64,000 nucleotides of DNA from Caprella mutica (GCA_947561585.1 CANNZV010000923.1:372001-436000), one strand, 5' to 3'. Counted from the stretch's first letter, positions 1 through 10,995 are shown. Numbers and translations are program-made. The notes: generated from the sequence alone by a model not told the origin.

Positions 1-170
1 GTTAAAAGCATGCATGTTTGATTTTACTTGATTTGCTACAGGTCTACTTTTCAATATATTTAATAAAAAAACTAATATTAGTATATATCCATATTCTCTT
101 TAGAACTTCCATTTAAAGAAGAATTATTTTTAAAAATTCATTTTTTTCCAAGAAAGTTATGATTTTTCCA

Positions 171-492
171 TTAAATACCAATTTACCCCATTAAATTCCT
201 ATTTCCCCATTTAATTCCTATCTTCCCCTATTTAATTCCTATCTTCCCCCATTTAATTCCTATCTCCCCCCATTAAATTCCTATCTTCCCCCATTCAATT
301 CCTATCTTCCCCCATTCAATTCCTATTTTCCCCCATTTAATTCCTATCTCCCCCCATTAAATTCCTATCTTCCCCCATTCAATTCCTATCTTCCCCCATT
401 TAATTCCTACTTTCCCCATTCAATTCCTATTTTCCCCCATTTAATTCCTATCTTCCCCATTTAATTCCTATCTATTCCCATATCTTCCCACT
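171..492. repeat. C-rich 21-bp minisatellite
   Basis: About 15 imperfect copies of a roughly 21-bp unit of the form CCCCATTTAATTCCTATCTT. Copies differ in the number of C (4-6) and in TTTAA versus TTAAA or TTCAA. The unit degenerates downstream into scattered CCCTCTTGA and TTTTCCC pieces up to about 640. All runs of C lie on the + strand. Confidence 0.93.
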
Positions 493-753
493 CTTTCTCC
501 CTATGCCTACCTCTTGATGGGGATTGCTCTTTTCCCCTCTTTTCTCCCTAGGCCTACCTCTTCAGTAGACTCTCATTTTCCCCTCTTGAGAGGGATTTCT
601 ATTTTCCCTCTTGAGGGGGATTGCTCTCTTCTAAACTCTGTTCAAACAGACAACTTCCTACCAAGTCATATTTGTACGAAGACTGCTATAGCCTGTGTTT
701 CGAACTAAAGTTCGTCTTAGAACAACAAACTGTCGACCTTCGTTGATCCTAAA

Positions 754-1058
754 GGAAACATTCGGCACCTGAAATTCGTACAATGAAAGAGGAAACATTC
801 GGCACCTGAAATTCGTACAATGAAAGAGGAAACATTCGGCACCTGAAATTCGTACAATGAAAGAGGAAACATTCGGCACCTGAAATTCGTACAATGAAAG
901 AGGAAGCATTCGGCACCTGAAATTCGTACAATGAAAGAGGAAGCATTCGGCACCTGAAATTCGTACAATGAAAGAGGAAACATTCGGCACCTGAAATTCG
1001 TACAATGAAAGAGGAAGCATTCGGCACCTGAAATTCGTACAATGAAAGAGGAAACATT
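754..1058. repeat. 37-bp minisatellite
   Basis: About 8 nearly identical copies of a 37-bp unit containing CATTCGGCACCTGAAATTCG. The main variant is GAAACATT versus GAAGCATT. Because 37 is not a multiple of 3, three minus-strand frames stay open only because the unit has no stop codon in them. These short ORFs are shadows of the repeat, not genes. Confidence 0.96.
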
Positions 1059-1485
1059 TATATATTCTTGTATGATGAATTTAAATGGTTGTTCAGTTAT
1101 TATAATTTTTTTGCCAATAAGCCAAATATTCTAATATTCCAATTACACGAATAAACAATTCCAATATATGATATCACTTATATTATAAATACACAATTCA
1201 TTCATTCCAATATGGTCTGATGCAAACAAACTTCAAATCAGTTTCTTTTTAATTACAAATACCTAATATGAATTAATACCTAAATAACTCACTTGTTCGT
1301 AATATAAACCAATTTCATGTTTATGTTCTAGCCTTTGTATTCAAACACACAAACGGTCTCCAGAGAAAACACGTGTCGAGATAGCGAAGGAATCTGCAAA
1401 TTTCTCGAAGGCATAAAACACTGGAGGCAAAATAGGCCGTTTGTATGCTAGGCATCCTTTGCCCCAGGGTCTAAACAACATCATT

Positions 1486-1617
1486 CTATATGTAAATACA
1501 AATTGAGTCACCACACGCTCTATCATATGTCATCATTCTCAGAGCACCCTCGACAACGTCATCTATCTCGGAACTTTTGATTGGCTTCATCACCGGTATC
1601 GGTCTTTGTAGCTTATA
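1486..1617 (-). CDS. candidate terminal exon, possibly SDR-like oxidoreductase C-terminus
   Basis: On the minus strand an open frame of 43 codons runs from an AG (TCCAG then TATAAG, at 1618-1620) to a TAG at 1486. Its residues include PVMKPIKSSEIDDVVEGALR followed by an MMT-type segment and a hydrophobic end. The pattern (KP, then an acidic VV-GALRM helix, then a short GDxICI strand) is reminiscent of the C-terminal part of short-chain dehydrogenases such as 15-hydroxyprostaglandin dehydrogenase-like proteins. That is a resemblance by eye, not a match to a conserved catalytic motif. The Rossmann TGxxxGxG and YxxxK motifs would lie in other exons at higher coordinates and I did not find them. 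The stretch is richer in G+C than its surroundings. The polypyrimidine tract before the AG is weak, so this may be chance or a decayed copy. Confidence 0.22.
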   Translation of the reverse strand, partial: YKLQRPIPVMKPIKSSEIDDVVEGALRMMTYDRACGDSICIYI

Positions 1618-2084
1618 CTGGATTTTCCCAGAGATGATCCATGAGAGGAAGATTTTAAATAGTGTCAGAGTTTATGGGAATACTTTTTTATGGCTGAGCT
1701 GCTTCTATTCATTTCATCAAAGAAATTGGATTTTGTTTCTATCATCTCGAAAAGTAGATTTTTTATGTCAGTTGTAAGTAAGTTTTAGTTTTTATTAAAA
1801 GAGTTCTGCTTTGTTGATATAATTCAGCTTCAGTGGATAAAAATTGTTAGATATTTCGTTTCGAAGATGGTGTATTTACTTCTCCCCAACAAAGGTACCC
1901 AAAATTTTATCTCCCGAGGTGCCATGGAAGATTAAGATGGCTCTCTCTTAAACTTCGTTGGCCCCACTATAATATATAGTTGATCCTCCAATAAGCTTTA
2001 GAATATCATCGTGCGGTAAACTACCTATATGCAAAATTTTCTTCCACGATCTAGAAAGATAGATTCGGTGAAAAACCCATCACA

Positions 2085-2412
2085 AGCAACGTTTCTTGGG
2101 CCAATATTGGGACAACAATGGCAATATTGGGACAACATTGGTAATATTGGGACAACATTGGCAATATTGGGACAACATTGGAAATATTGGGACAACATTA
2201 GGAATATTGGGACAACATTGGCAATATTGGGACAACATTGGCAATATTTGGACAACATTGGCAATATTTGGACAACATTGGCAATATTGGGACAACATTG
2301 GCAATATTGGGACAACATTGGCAATATTGGGACAACATTGGCAATGTTAGGACAACATTGGTACAACATTGGCAATATTGGGACAACATTGGGGTAACAT
2401 TGGCCCGAGAAT
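2085..2412. repeat. 20-bp minisatellite inside an inverted-repeat element
   Basis: Fifteen copies of a 20-bp unit (GCAATATTGGGACAACATTG) occupy 2098-2399. The array is bordered by imperfect inverted ends (AACGTTTCTTGGGCC at left, GGCCCGAGAATCTTC at right). The right border and unit match the small palindromic element at 10996-11064, which also carries CCCAATATTGGGTC next to GATTCTCGGGC. The array therefore looks like an internal expansion of that element family. ORFs here on both strands are repeat shadows. Confidence 0.9.
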
Positions 2413-2534
2413 CTTCATATTACAATCACTTCAAGTTATCAGAATCTGCATCTAAAATTCCACCAGCTAATATAAACTATATATATCACACTAATGATGG
2501 AAACTTACACTTCAATTGCGATGCTTGCGGATGA

Positions 2535-3300
2535 CTGAAGTGCGGCCTAAAAATCATTCATTTTTTTATATCCAGTGACTGGAGAGAATCAATCTTCATT
2601 CTGCGGTCTCTCAGTATTACAAACTTTGATAAATTCATGTCAGTTAAAGGGCCACTTATCCATCAACATCTTGCCCCAATTTATATGACAGATAATCATA
2701 CTTTTGATATAGTAATAAGCATTTTGCAGTTGATTGATGAAAATCCTAGGTAGCTCTTTCATTCTTTTTTGTTTGAAACAACAAATTATATATTTACATC
2801 AATGATCATAATCGAATATAAGGAAAATAATACCGGTAATAAACGCATTTACATTGATTAGATGCCAATTATAGAGATTCATGTAGTTACTAACAAAATT
2901 GTAAAGACTTGAATAAAAAAGGGTCATCTTTATAATTGATAAATTAAAATTTTCTATTCGTCAAAAGTAAGAAAAATAAAATTCTAAGAATAAAACTGCT
3001 ACCTACTTGCAATTTTCCATTTCTTTTTTTCGATTACGTCCATCCGTGAACTAAATGGGTGCACCAGGCCTCCATCTTCCAGAGTCTATTTACTAATAAA
3101 TGCAGATGAGGCGGGCGAGTATTTATCATTCTCACAGCTCAATGGTCCATTTTGGAAATGTTTTAGAACGTTTAGAAAAGTGCCAGGGCTTCGAACGGAG
3201 TCATCGATCATCGACGGCGCGACGTCATTAATCCCCCACGAACTTCGTTGGCACAAAATCCCCCGCTCTATAAATACTCTAACCGGTGTTTTTTAAGGTC
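2535..3300. other. mostly unique DNA with one open stretch and a TATA-like motif
   Basis: No repeat array. From about 3033 to 3296 the + strand has 87 codons without a stop before TAA, in a locally G+C-richer patch, but no good start or splice site fixes an exon. A TATAAATA sits at 3269-3276 behind CCCCGCTC, an arrangement that could be a core promoter. Neither is strong enough to call. Confidence 0.3.
3269..3276 (+). promoter_or_regulatory. possible TATA box
   Basis: TATAAATA follows a CCCCGCTC run at the end of the G+C-richer block 3040-3265. In an AT-rich genome such a motif often arises by chance, and no transcript start or coding exon is evident downstream, where a degenerate repeat begins. 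Confidence 0.15.
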
Positions 3301-3354
3301 AAGATATAGGCCTCCGAGCTACAGGATTATATGGAGTCTAAAACCACTCAATAT

Positions 3355-3720
3355 CAGTGTAAATTCTGATGGAAAATTTGGTGTTAAATTTTGGTCGAAA
3401 TTTTAGATTGAAATTTGGTTGAAAAATTTGGTATAAACTTTGATTAAAAATTGGTTGAAATTTTGGTTGAAATTTAGGTCGAAATTTGGTTAAATTTTTA
3501 GTAGAAATTTTGGTTGAAATTTTAGAGTTAAATTCTGGTATAAGCTTTGGTTAAAATTTTGGTAGAATTTTTTTGTAGCAATATTGGTGACATTTTGGTT
3601 GAAATTTTGGTCGAAATTTGGTTAAAATTTGGTGGAAATTTTGATTAAATATTTGGCCGAAATTTGGTTAAAATTTGGTCGAAATTTGGTTAAAATTTTA
3701 TTATAATAATTTTGTTTGAT
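3355..3720. repeat. degenerate GAAATTTTGGT repeat
   Basis: Roughly 20 diverged copies of a 12-24 bp phrase built from GAAATTTTGGTTGAAATTTGG. Spacing is irregular and copies vary at most positions, so this is an older decayed array compared with the crisp arrays elsewhere in the window. Confidence 0.85.
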
Positions 3721-4033
3721 ATTTTTGAATGAAATTTTGGCAAAAAAAATTTAATGTGAATTTTAATTGAAACTTGTTTTCAGGAATAATTTGTCATAAA
3801 TTTGGTTTATTGAAAAATAAACTTAATTTGCTCAATGAAATATAAAATGAACACAATCCTAAAAACTGTAATCTTTTTACTCAAAATCCACAATTCCACA
3901 TATTAAAATATTTTACTGACTCCAGAATCATTTCATACAATTCCTATCTATTCTATTTTGATCTACAATAAATACAGTTAGATATTAACCATAGTGTAAA
4001 TATAGAATTTAGTACATTCTGTCCTATAACAAA

Positions 4034-4818
4034 ATGGTCTAGAACACCCTGTTATAGAATACCTTGTACTGGAACAGCCTAATCGGTAACATCATGTTCT
4101 GTAAGTTACACCCTAATCTTGGACACCCTAATCTAGAACACTCGGTTCTAGAAAACCCTAATCTTGGACAACCTAATCTTGGACACCCTAATCTTGTACA
4201 CCCTAATCTTGTACACCCTAATCTTGTACACCCTAATATTGTACACCCTAGTCTTCTAAACCCTATTCTTGGACACCCTAATATTGGACACCATAATCTT
4301 GGACACCCTAATCTTGGACACCCTAATCTAGAACACTCGGTTCTAGAAAATCCTAATCTTGGACACCCTGATCTTGTACACCCTAATCTTGTACACCCTA
4401 ATCTTGTACACCCTATTCTTGGACACCCTAATCTTGGACACCCTAATCTTGGACACCCTAATCTTGGACACCCTAATCTTGTATACCCTAATCTGGAACA
4501 CCCTATTCTTGGACACCCTAATCTTGTACACCCTAATCTTGTACACCATAATCTTGGACACCCTAATCTTGTATACCCTAATCTGGAACACCCTATTCTT
4601 GTACACCCTATTCTTGGACACCCTAATCTTGTACACCCTAATCTTGTACACCATAATCTTGGACACCCTAATCTTGTATACCCTATTCTGGAACACCCTA
4701 TTCTTGTACACCCTATTCTTGGACACCCTAATCTTGTACATCCTAATCTTGGACACCCTAAACTTTGACAACCTAATCTTTTACACCCTAAAGTACTACA
4801 TTCTAATCTAGATCACTC
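4034..4818. repeat. 15-bp minisatellite, about 50 units
   Basis: Units of the form CACCCTAATCTTGGA repeat every 15 bp, with G/T variants (TTGGA or TTGTA) and occasional CTAGAACACTCGGTT units that recur about 195 bp apart, at 4133 and 4328. The 15-bp period keeps frames open, giving 234-, 142- and 150-residue peptides on both strands (for example repeated LGHPN). I treat these as non-coding. Edge copies are more diverged. Confidence 0.95.
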
Positions 4819-4819
4819 T

Positions 4820-5590
4820 GTTCAGAAGAAAATGTACTTGCAGTTCTTGAAAGCACAGTATACAGGATATAGCGTTATATGTCGATCATCCTTAGCCAAT
4901 TATTATTGATTTGTGTCTGCAAATCCATCACAAAGATTAATTGAGAGGCGGTAGAAGAATTTATGCCGCAGTACGTACTAAAGGCACTCGGGACCAATGC
5001 AAGAGGAATGGTCTTGACACTGATTCTGATGGATGTTTGTTCTCACTCTTTTTGTAGAGAATATTAAACAAGGCTGTTCATTCTAATAAACATGCTTGGA
5101 CATACTTTTTTTATCTTGTCGAATATTCCCATAGTTAGTAATCTGTAAGGAAATTAATGGAGAGATATTGAAGTTAAATAGATAAATTATTAAAGATAAT
5201 ATCATAAAATAATCATACTCTGATCATATATCTATTTTCTACATAATTAAAATGAATAATTCTACTGTACTTAAATAATATAATCTCAAATAAAAGTGAA
5301 TCATTATAAAGTTCATTACAATTTCGATATTTATTATAGTCGATATTTTAATTATAATTCATGTGTACATCGTATTTATGTTCATTAAAACTTTACTGAT
5401 GATATCCCTAGATATTTACAACTTTAGTTCTTGGAAATCTAGGCAGAAGTTGACATGGAATAATAAAGGATACACAAGCACAAAACATGTGAATATATTT
5501 CTTTAAATTAAAGCTCTATTAGATTTATGTAAAATATATCTTATTGGATATATTTTCATTCTAATTATTAGATATTTTGAAAATATTTGT
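4820..5590. other. unique AT-rich DNA
   Basis: No array, inverted-repeat element or convincing exon seen. A slightly G+C-richer patch at 4930-5040 has no long frame. Confidence 0.5.
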
Positions 5591-5599
5591 TCGCTGATA

Positions 5600-6015
5600 A
5601 TTTTTTTTTAAATTTTTTTTTGAGAATTTCAATATATATTTTTTAGAAATTTTAATATATTTTTTAAGAATTCCAATGTATGTTTTTTTAATTTCAATAT
5701 ATTTTTCTAAGAATTTTAATATACATTTTTTTATGAATTTCAATATATTTTTTTAAATTTCAATATATTTTTTTAAATTTCAATATATTTTTTTAAATTT
5801 CAATATATTTTCTTTAGAGATTTCAATATATTTTATTAGGAATTTCAATATTTTTTTCATGAATTTCAATATTTTCTTAAATTCCAATATATATATTTTT
5901 CAATTTCAGTATATTTTTTTAAGAATTTCAATATATATTTTTTTAAGAATTTCAATATATATTTTTAAATTTCAATATATATTATTCTAATTTCAATGTA
6001 TTTTTTTTTAATTCA
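5600..6015. repeat. degenerate TTTCAATATATTTTTT repeat
   Basis: About 20 copies of a 17-24 bp phrase, TTTCAATATATTTTTTTAA, with variable T-run length. It resembles slippage-driven low-complexity growth. A 60-residue minus-strand ORF inside it is lysine/isoleucine repeat shadow. Confidence 0.88.
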
Positions 6016-6612
6016 ATTTTATAAACCTTTTTATACATCTTTACTATTTAACCTCCTTATAAACAATTTAAATATACTCATTTAAAAAAAATGGAATATT
6101 ATCTCAACTATGCAAAACTACATAACCAAATTTTCCATTGAAATATAAATGCTAAATCCTTTTCCTTCTTTTTTAAACCTCCTTTGGAATTCGGTGAGAA
6201 TCTCTCCTATGATATTTGAAAGCCTAATTCCTCCTCTGGAGTCCTTTCAGGGTATCTTAATTTTAATGATATATACATGTTGGAAGGCCTCATAATCAGG
6301 GCTTATGATAACAGGTTACCAGCCCGCCACTAATGGCTGTTTCAGAGAACGCGACAATAGGCTTTAATGAAGGAAACCACAAAGATACACAAACGTACGG
6401 GGTTTGAGAACTCACCTAACTAACGAGGAGTTTATGGTGGGGACATAGATGATTAAGAGGGGCACATGACAAGTTTCTTTGTAATTCCTACATACAAAAT
6501 AATTCCTGTTGATATTAATTTTTTTATATAATATTTCCCATGAAAAAATCAAGAAAAAAAAATCATCCAAAATTTCGATAATTTTCGATAAAAAAACAAT
6601 GGAAATCGGCTA

Positions 6613-6738
6613 TAGGGTAAGTTTCGATTTATCGGACGGTTCCATATATACGAACACTTATTTAAGTAAAAGTTAAGTAATATTGTTTCTGATGTGTCCG
6701 AAAATGTGGAACCGTTCGATAAATCGAAACTTACCCTA
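6613..6738. mobile_element. family-1 MITE (TAGGGTAAGTT ends)
   Basis: A 126-bp palindromic element. It begins TAGGGTAAGTTTCGATTTAT and ends with the reverse complement (CGAAACTTACCCTA). The paired arms extend about 35-45 bp and the loop is short and AT-rich. The outer TA at each end fits the TA target duplication of Tc1/mariner-type elements. No coding capacity. Confidence 0.9.
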
Positions 6739-7013
6739 ATTGATAATTTTACCGATTATGTATCCAATGGGGAAGCCATTGATTATTTTCCAAACTCTTC
6801 CACCCAATATCAATAATGTTAGCTCTATACTAACGATACCTGTTGTTGTTTTTGCCAATAGTGTTTTTTTAGTTGCCAGTAACTTCTATAATTCACCAGT
6901 TTGCTGCTGACTGTAAGTTGCCAGATACTTCTTTTGTTGTAACTTCATTAGCAGAGAGTAAACCTTATAAACTTTTCTGGTAAAAAAAAAAATCCTCAAA
7001 TTAATAGTCTGAG

Positions 7014-7122
7014 GTTTCCGGAAAGAAAATCGTGTGGATATTGATGCTGAAAATGGACCTGGCTGCCGAATAAGTGATTTCCAACGTATCATATTTGAAA
7101 AACTTGGCATTTTCTGGAGGAA
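7014..7122 (+). CDS. candidate internal exon, unknown protein
   Basis: Open frame of 35 codons (phase 2 start) between an AG at 7012-7013 and a strong 5' splice site, GAA|GTAAGTG at 7123. The peptide includes ENRVDIDAENGPGCRI and then a hydrophobic/aromatic FEKLGIFWR end, so its composition is balanced and unlike the surrounding low-complexity DNA. I do not recognise the family. The upstream acceptor has little polypyrimidine, though an alternative AG lies at 7006-7007 (AATAG). The reading frame is closed by TGA just upstream and by TAA inside the donor, as expected of a single exon. It lies 275 bp downstream of one family-1 MITE and 260 bp upstream of another. Confidence 0.33.
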
Positions 7123-7384
7123 GTAAGTGTTTTAAGCTAGTGAATAATTAAAATCACTTTCCAGATCGAACCTTTTTGAGATTAAAGTTCGTATGCTTGA
7201 ATTGGAGAATTTTACTAAAAGCTTGATGCATGGAATTATAGTTGATATTTCGACATTTTAAATAGGTACTATTTTCCCCGTATTTGACATCTACATTCAG
7301 TAACTTAATTTAAACTATTTTTAAAATCTTCATATTTGAATTCTTTATTAATTCCCCAATAATTCTTTTCAATTCGAATGAAAA

Positions 7385-7588
7385 TAGAGTCAGTTACGAA
7401 TTATCGGTCAGTCCCACATCTTCGGTCATACAAAAAAAACTATATAATAATAATTATTATATTTTAATTGCTATTGGTATCTATGATACCTTCAGGTATC
7501 ATGGTTACCAATTGGAATTATTATTATTTCGTTTTTTTCTTACATGACCGAAGATGTGGAACTGACCGATAATTCGTAACGTACCCTA
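7385..7588. mobile_element. family-1 MITE, full length with GGTATC core
   Basis: A 204-bp inverted-repeat element. The left end is slightly altered (TAGAGTCAGTTACGAATTAT); the right end is TTCGTAACGTACCCTA. The centre holds the family core, an inverted pair GGTATCTATGATACC / GGTATCATGGTTACC, which matters because the same phrase forms the 22-bp array at 52912-53872. Confidence 0.9.
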
Positions 7589-7589
7589 T

Positions 7590-8280
7590 TTCAGTTGGAA
7601 CATCAGACGGTACAAGGTTCTACAGGATAAATTTTCCTATAAATTGAACCGGCTTCCTCCCTATTATTTTCAATTGTAAAGAATTCAGTTGCCGATGGTG
7701 GGGAAGATCACCCAAAGGATGATATTTTCGGTCAATAAAATTCTCCCAATAATTACCGACTGTCCAATAAAATTACGCCTAACACACCAATTCCGTGAAT
7801 AACTTTTGCCATGTCAGCATTATCGCGGAGTGTGTCCTTTCACCGTTCCTAGAAGTGAACCATTGTGCAAATCTCCCTTCCTGGTATCCCAAACCTTGTC
7901 ACTTTCCGGTAGGAATAGTGTAGGGATATGGTCTTTTTGTTTGTCTAGAGCGATAGTACTTGGAAAGATTTTCGAGTCCCTTTAAGTTTTTTTTTCATTT
8001 TCGTAACACTCTATGTTTTATAGTCGCGAAGAATTAAGAGTCTTTCTTCTCTCAAATCCGATCTTTAGAAGGGAGGGAAAAACTCTGGCAAATGGTGGAA
8101 TTATTTATTTCAAAGGATAAAACAGGAATTAAACTACTTCTTAATGGTTTCTAGGCGAGTATTTGAAATGTTACATTAAATATTAACAATTAAAGTTACC
8201 TCCATTCGAATAAACGAGAAAATAAGACATTATAATTCCTTTGAATTATTAAAAGTCGCAATATAACAACGGTATTATTC
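7590..8280. other. unique DNA, no gene called
   Basis: A G+C-richer patch at 7795-7990 has about 40 open codons on the + strand, but no start or splice site that I trust. The rest is AT-rich with no repeats. Confidence 0.4.
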
Positions 8281-8282
8281 AA

Positions 8283-8567
8283 TCTATACTAATAATTTCC
8301 CACGTGTGTTTATTTATTCATTTGGTGTCCGCTTTTATTCGACGGGTATTAAACATGAAGAATGTAACTATGATACGCACGGGAATATATTGACTTGATA
8401 TTTAAATTCCCCTGTTTTTATTCAGTTTTTAAATGTATTTTATCTATAAAATAAATTAGACTATGCAGAAAATTTAATTTTAATTGAATTCATTAAAAGT
8501 AACCTAATAACGGGTAATAAATTGGTACTGATGATGACCCGTTATTTTTAACGGGAAAGTACACTAG
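8283..8567 (+). mobile_element. non-autonomous Helitron-type element, 285 bp
   Basis: It begins TCTATACTAATAATTTCCC after an A and ends with a hairpin (CCCGTTA, TTTT, TAACGGG) followed about 10 bp later by ACACTAG before a T. This matches the Helitron/Helentron rule: 5' TC, 3' hairpin then CTRR, insertion between A and T with no target duplication. It has no protein. A second, rearranged copy is at 33604-33981; both share CGCACGGGAATATATTGACT internally. Confidence 0.85.
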
Positions 8568-8739
8568 TGTAGCAATAATATTATAGCAAACTCCTCATAA
8601 ATCAGGTACTATTATTTTCTTTTCTTTAGATAATTTGAATATCATTTACACAATATCCAACAAAAATTGATATCGCTACAGAACTTACCCAAATACCCTC
8701 AAATGAAATAAAGCTCCCTAGCCAATCTAGGAGCTTAAT

Positions 8740-8965
8740 CCTGTTCAAAAGTGTCCCTACCAACAGTTTTCCGTAGCTGCAGAGGATCGAATGTCACCAA
8801 TCACAGCACTGGGTAATTTTGTTGCCAGGTTTTGGTCCGTACCTTTAACGGGCGCGAAGAGTTACGCGCGTGCAACTGAAACAGCTTGGCAACTGACTGT
8901 GGAACTTGTGTAACCGGGCTACGAGAGATACCACTACGAAGAAGTTCTGTATCCACGCTGCCTTA
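8740..8965. other. G+C-rich unique stretch with a 41-codon ORF
   Basis: Between the Helitron and the next MITE, an ATG at about 8789 opens a 41-residue frame on the + strand (start MSPITALGNFVARFW) ending at TAA. The frame is also open upstream of the ATG. It lies in one of the few G+C-rich patches of the window, but no homology is recognised and no splice signals confirm it. Confidence 0.2.
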
Positions 8966-9166
8966 TGGTACGTTTTGCGTGCAGCGATTGTAGCGATTAT
9001 CCTTCAGCGATGATCGGTCAGCAATAGGAATGCATTGAACTAATGTTCAGCGATTATCGCTCGTTGTAAAACAGCCCCGTAGGAATAGCATTGAAAATGT
9101 GCTCAGCGATAAACGTTAGGCGGTGATTGTTGTGATCGCTTTAACCGCTGTATGCAAAACGTACCT
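8966..9166. mobile_element. MITE with GGTACGTTTTGC ends
   Basis: About 200 bp with inverted ends GGTACGTTTTGC... and ...GCAAAACGTACC. The inside is rich in AGCGATTATCGCT-like words in both orientations. A shorter second copy lies at 58471-58577 with the same ends and the same CCTTA immediately to the left. A target duplication could not be fixed. Relatively G+C-rich, no protein. Confidence 0.8.
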
Positions 9167-9171
9167 AAAAA

Positions 9172-9332
9172 ACTTGCGTTTTTAACACCGCAGAAAACGG
9201 CTTTTCTTAAAATATGTCCACATGCGTTTTTTTTATCGCTGAAGGAAAAAATAATTTTCTTCTTTCAGCGTTAAAAAAACGCAAGTGTGAACACAATTAG
9301 AGATTTTTTCCGTGGTGTTAAAAAACGCAAGT
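9172..9332. mobile_element. nested palindrome with ACTTGCGTTTTT ends
   Basis: The outer arms are ACTTGCGTTTTTAACACCGC and GTGGTGTTAAAAAACGCAAG. Inside lies a second palindrome (TGCGTTTTTTTTATCGCTGA paired with TCAGCGTTAAAAAAACGCA). It is a foldback-type miniature element directly abutting the MITE on its left (6 bp apart). Confidence 0.75.
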
Positions 9333-9334
9333 GT

Positions 9335-9785
9335 AAGGCTGTTAGCGGTCCTTACGCTGAAGTTGTGCTTCCGGGCTACCGGAATTACCCCATTTACGGG
9401 TGATAGATCGTAAAGAATCGCAAAATGTTATCTAGAATAAATTAGACTTATTAGTTTTATATTAAAGTTGTACATTAATCATATTGTGATGATATTATAT
9501 TTTGCATAATGAATTATAATAAAAAAAGTACTTTTATTGAAGAATAAAGTTAATATTTTCTGTAACTCAATGACTGTTCAACATGAAATTTTAAACATTT
9601 TTCTTTATTTTTAAAGTGTTACATAATTCATTACCATTATTAGTTATATTGATAAAAATACCAGCATCAATAATAGAAGGGATAATAATAATGTAATAGA
9701 ATGACATTTTTTTTAAATCAGATCTTTTTTATCGTTTATTAATTAACATTTAATGAATTATGTAAATGATAAATACTTCATTTTA
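9335..9785. other. unique AT-rich DNA
   Basis: A short G+C-rich piece at 9340-9410 (GTGCTTCCGGGCTACC) resembles GTGTAACCGGGCTACG at about 8910. The rest is AT-rich with nothing to annotate. Confidence 0.45.
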
Positions 9786-9787
9786 CT

Positions 9788-9990
9788 TGGGGTAAGTTTC
9801 GAGTTATGGGACGGTTCCACGGTTTCGATCATATAAGAAAAAATCGTTTAATAATAATTTTTAATTTACTTTTTATTTCAATTGGTATCTATGATACGTT
9901 CAGGTATCTTGGATACCAAATTGAAGTAAGAAAAAAAAATCTTGTGTGATCGAAAATGTAGAACTGTCCGATAATTTGTACTTTACCCTA
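9788..9990. mobile_element. family-1 MITE
   Basis: About 203 bp. The left end is GGGGTAAGTTTCGAGTTATG; the right end closes with CTTTACCCTA. The core again has an inverted GGTATCTATGATACG / GGTATCTTGGATACC pair. The arms carry TTTCGATCATATAAG and its complement. Confidence 0.9.
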
Positions 9991-10082
9991 TTCACATGTA
10001 CCTACTTGTTATTTTCTAAACACATGTCAAAATGGAGTGTTTGGTTTTGTAGAAGGACATGAATTGCCAAAACCTTCAATTT

Positions 10083-10530
10083 ACAAGAACTGAGTCAATG
10101 TTGACTCAGTTCAGAGTAACTCGAGTCACAGTGACTCAAACAATGACATCACTGTTACCGTGAGCAGTGATTCAAACAATGACATCACTGTTACCGTGAG
10201 CAGTGATTCATTGCATAATGGAGTCCAGTGACTCACAGTAACACTACACAGTGACTCACAGTAACACTACACAGTGACTCACAGTAACACTACACAGTGA
10301 CTCACAGTATCACTACACAGTGACTCACAGTAACACTACACAGTGACTCACAGTATCACTACACAGTGACTCACAGTATCACTACACAGTGACTCACAGT
10401 ATCACTACACAGTGACTCACAGTAACACTACACAGTGACTCGCAGTATCACTACACAGTGACTCGCAGTACATTGCACAGTGACTCACATTGATTCACAG
10501 TAACAGTCCACAGTGACTGCACAACAGTGA
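10083..10530. repeat. 23-bp GTGACTCACAGTAACACTACA minisatellite
   Basis: It starts with a perfect palindrome (ACTGAGTCAA TG TTGACTCAGT at 10089-10110), then a duplicated 36-bp phrase (ACAATGACATCACTGTTACC), then about 12 units of 23 bp carrying CAGTGACTCACAGTAACACT. Every unit contains TGACTCA, the AP-1/bZIP consensus half of TGA(G/C)TCA. The edge units are diverged. Confidence 0.93.
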
Positions 10531-10995
10531 CTCTTTTTCTACGTATTCCTGTAGGACTAACTGAATCCTGTTTTCACTGAGAGCGAATTAAAGGATAAAA
10601 GCGTTTGGATTAGTCACATTCACGTCAGTTGCAAGCGTTTTAGACTGATAATACTGTTTAAGCCATTGGTACAAATAGAAATGGTTATTACCACACACTA
10701 TGTAGTTACACAAGAGCATTTCTCCAGCAACAATAACAAGGTAAAAGTTTTATTGAAAACAAGGTGAACTTGAATAAACATTTCCATTATTGATTCTGGT
10801 TTGTTATTGTTTTTTGGATAGAAAAATAGTCGACGTGGAACGGTATTGGGAATGAAATTTGTATGTAGTTACAAAAATATTTATGTTTATTTTGTTGGAT
10901 ATGGTATTTTACAGGTATTTAGATTGATGTTCAATGAATATATTTCAGTACGTGATCCAGTCTGCGGGTCTTGCTTGATTGATTAAGTTAATTGA

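Noticed and set aside
4064..4811. 234-, 150- and 142-residue frames
   Set aside because: Five-residue repeats from the 15-bp array, on both strands.
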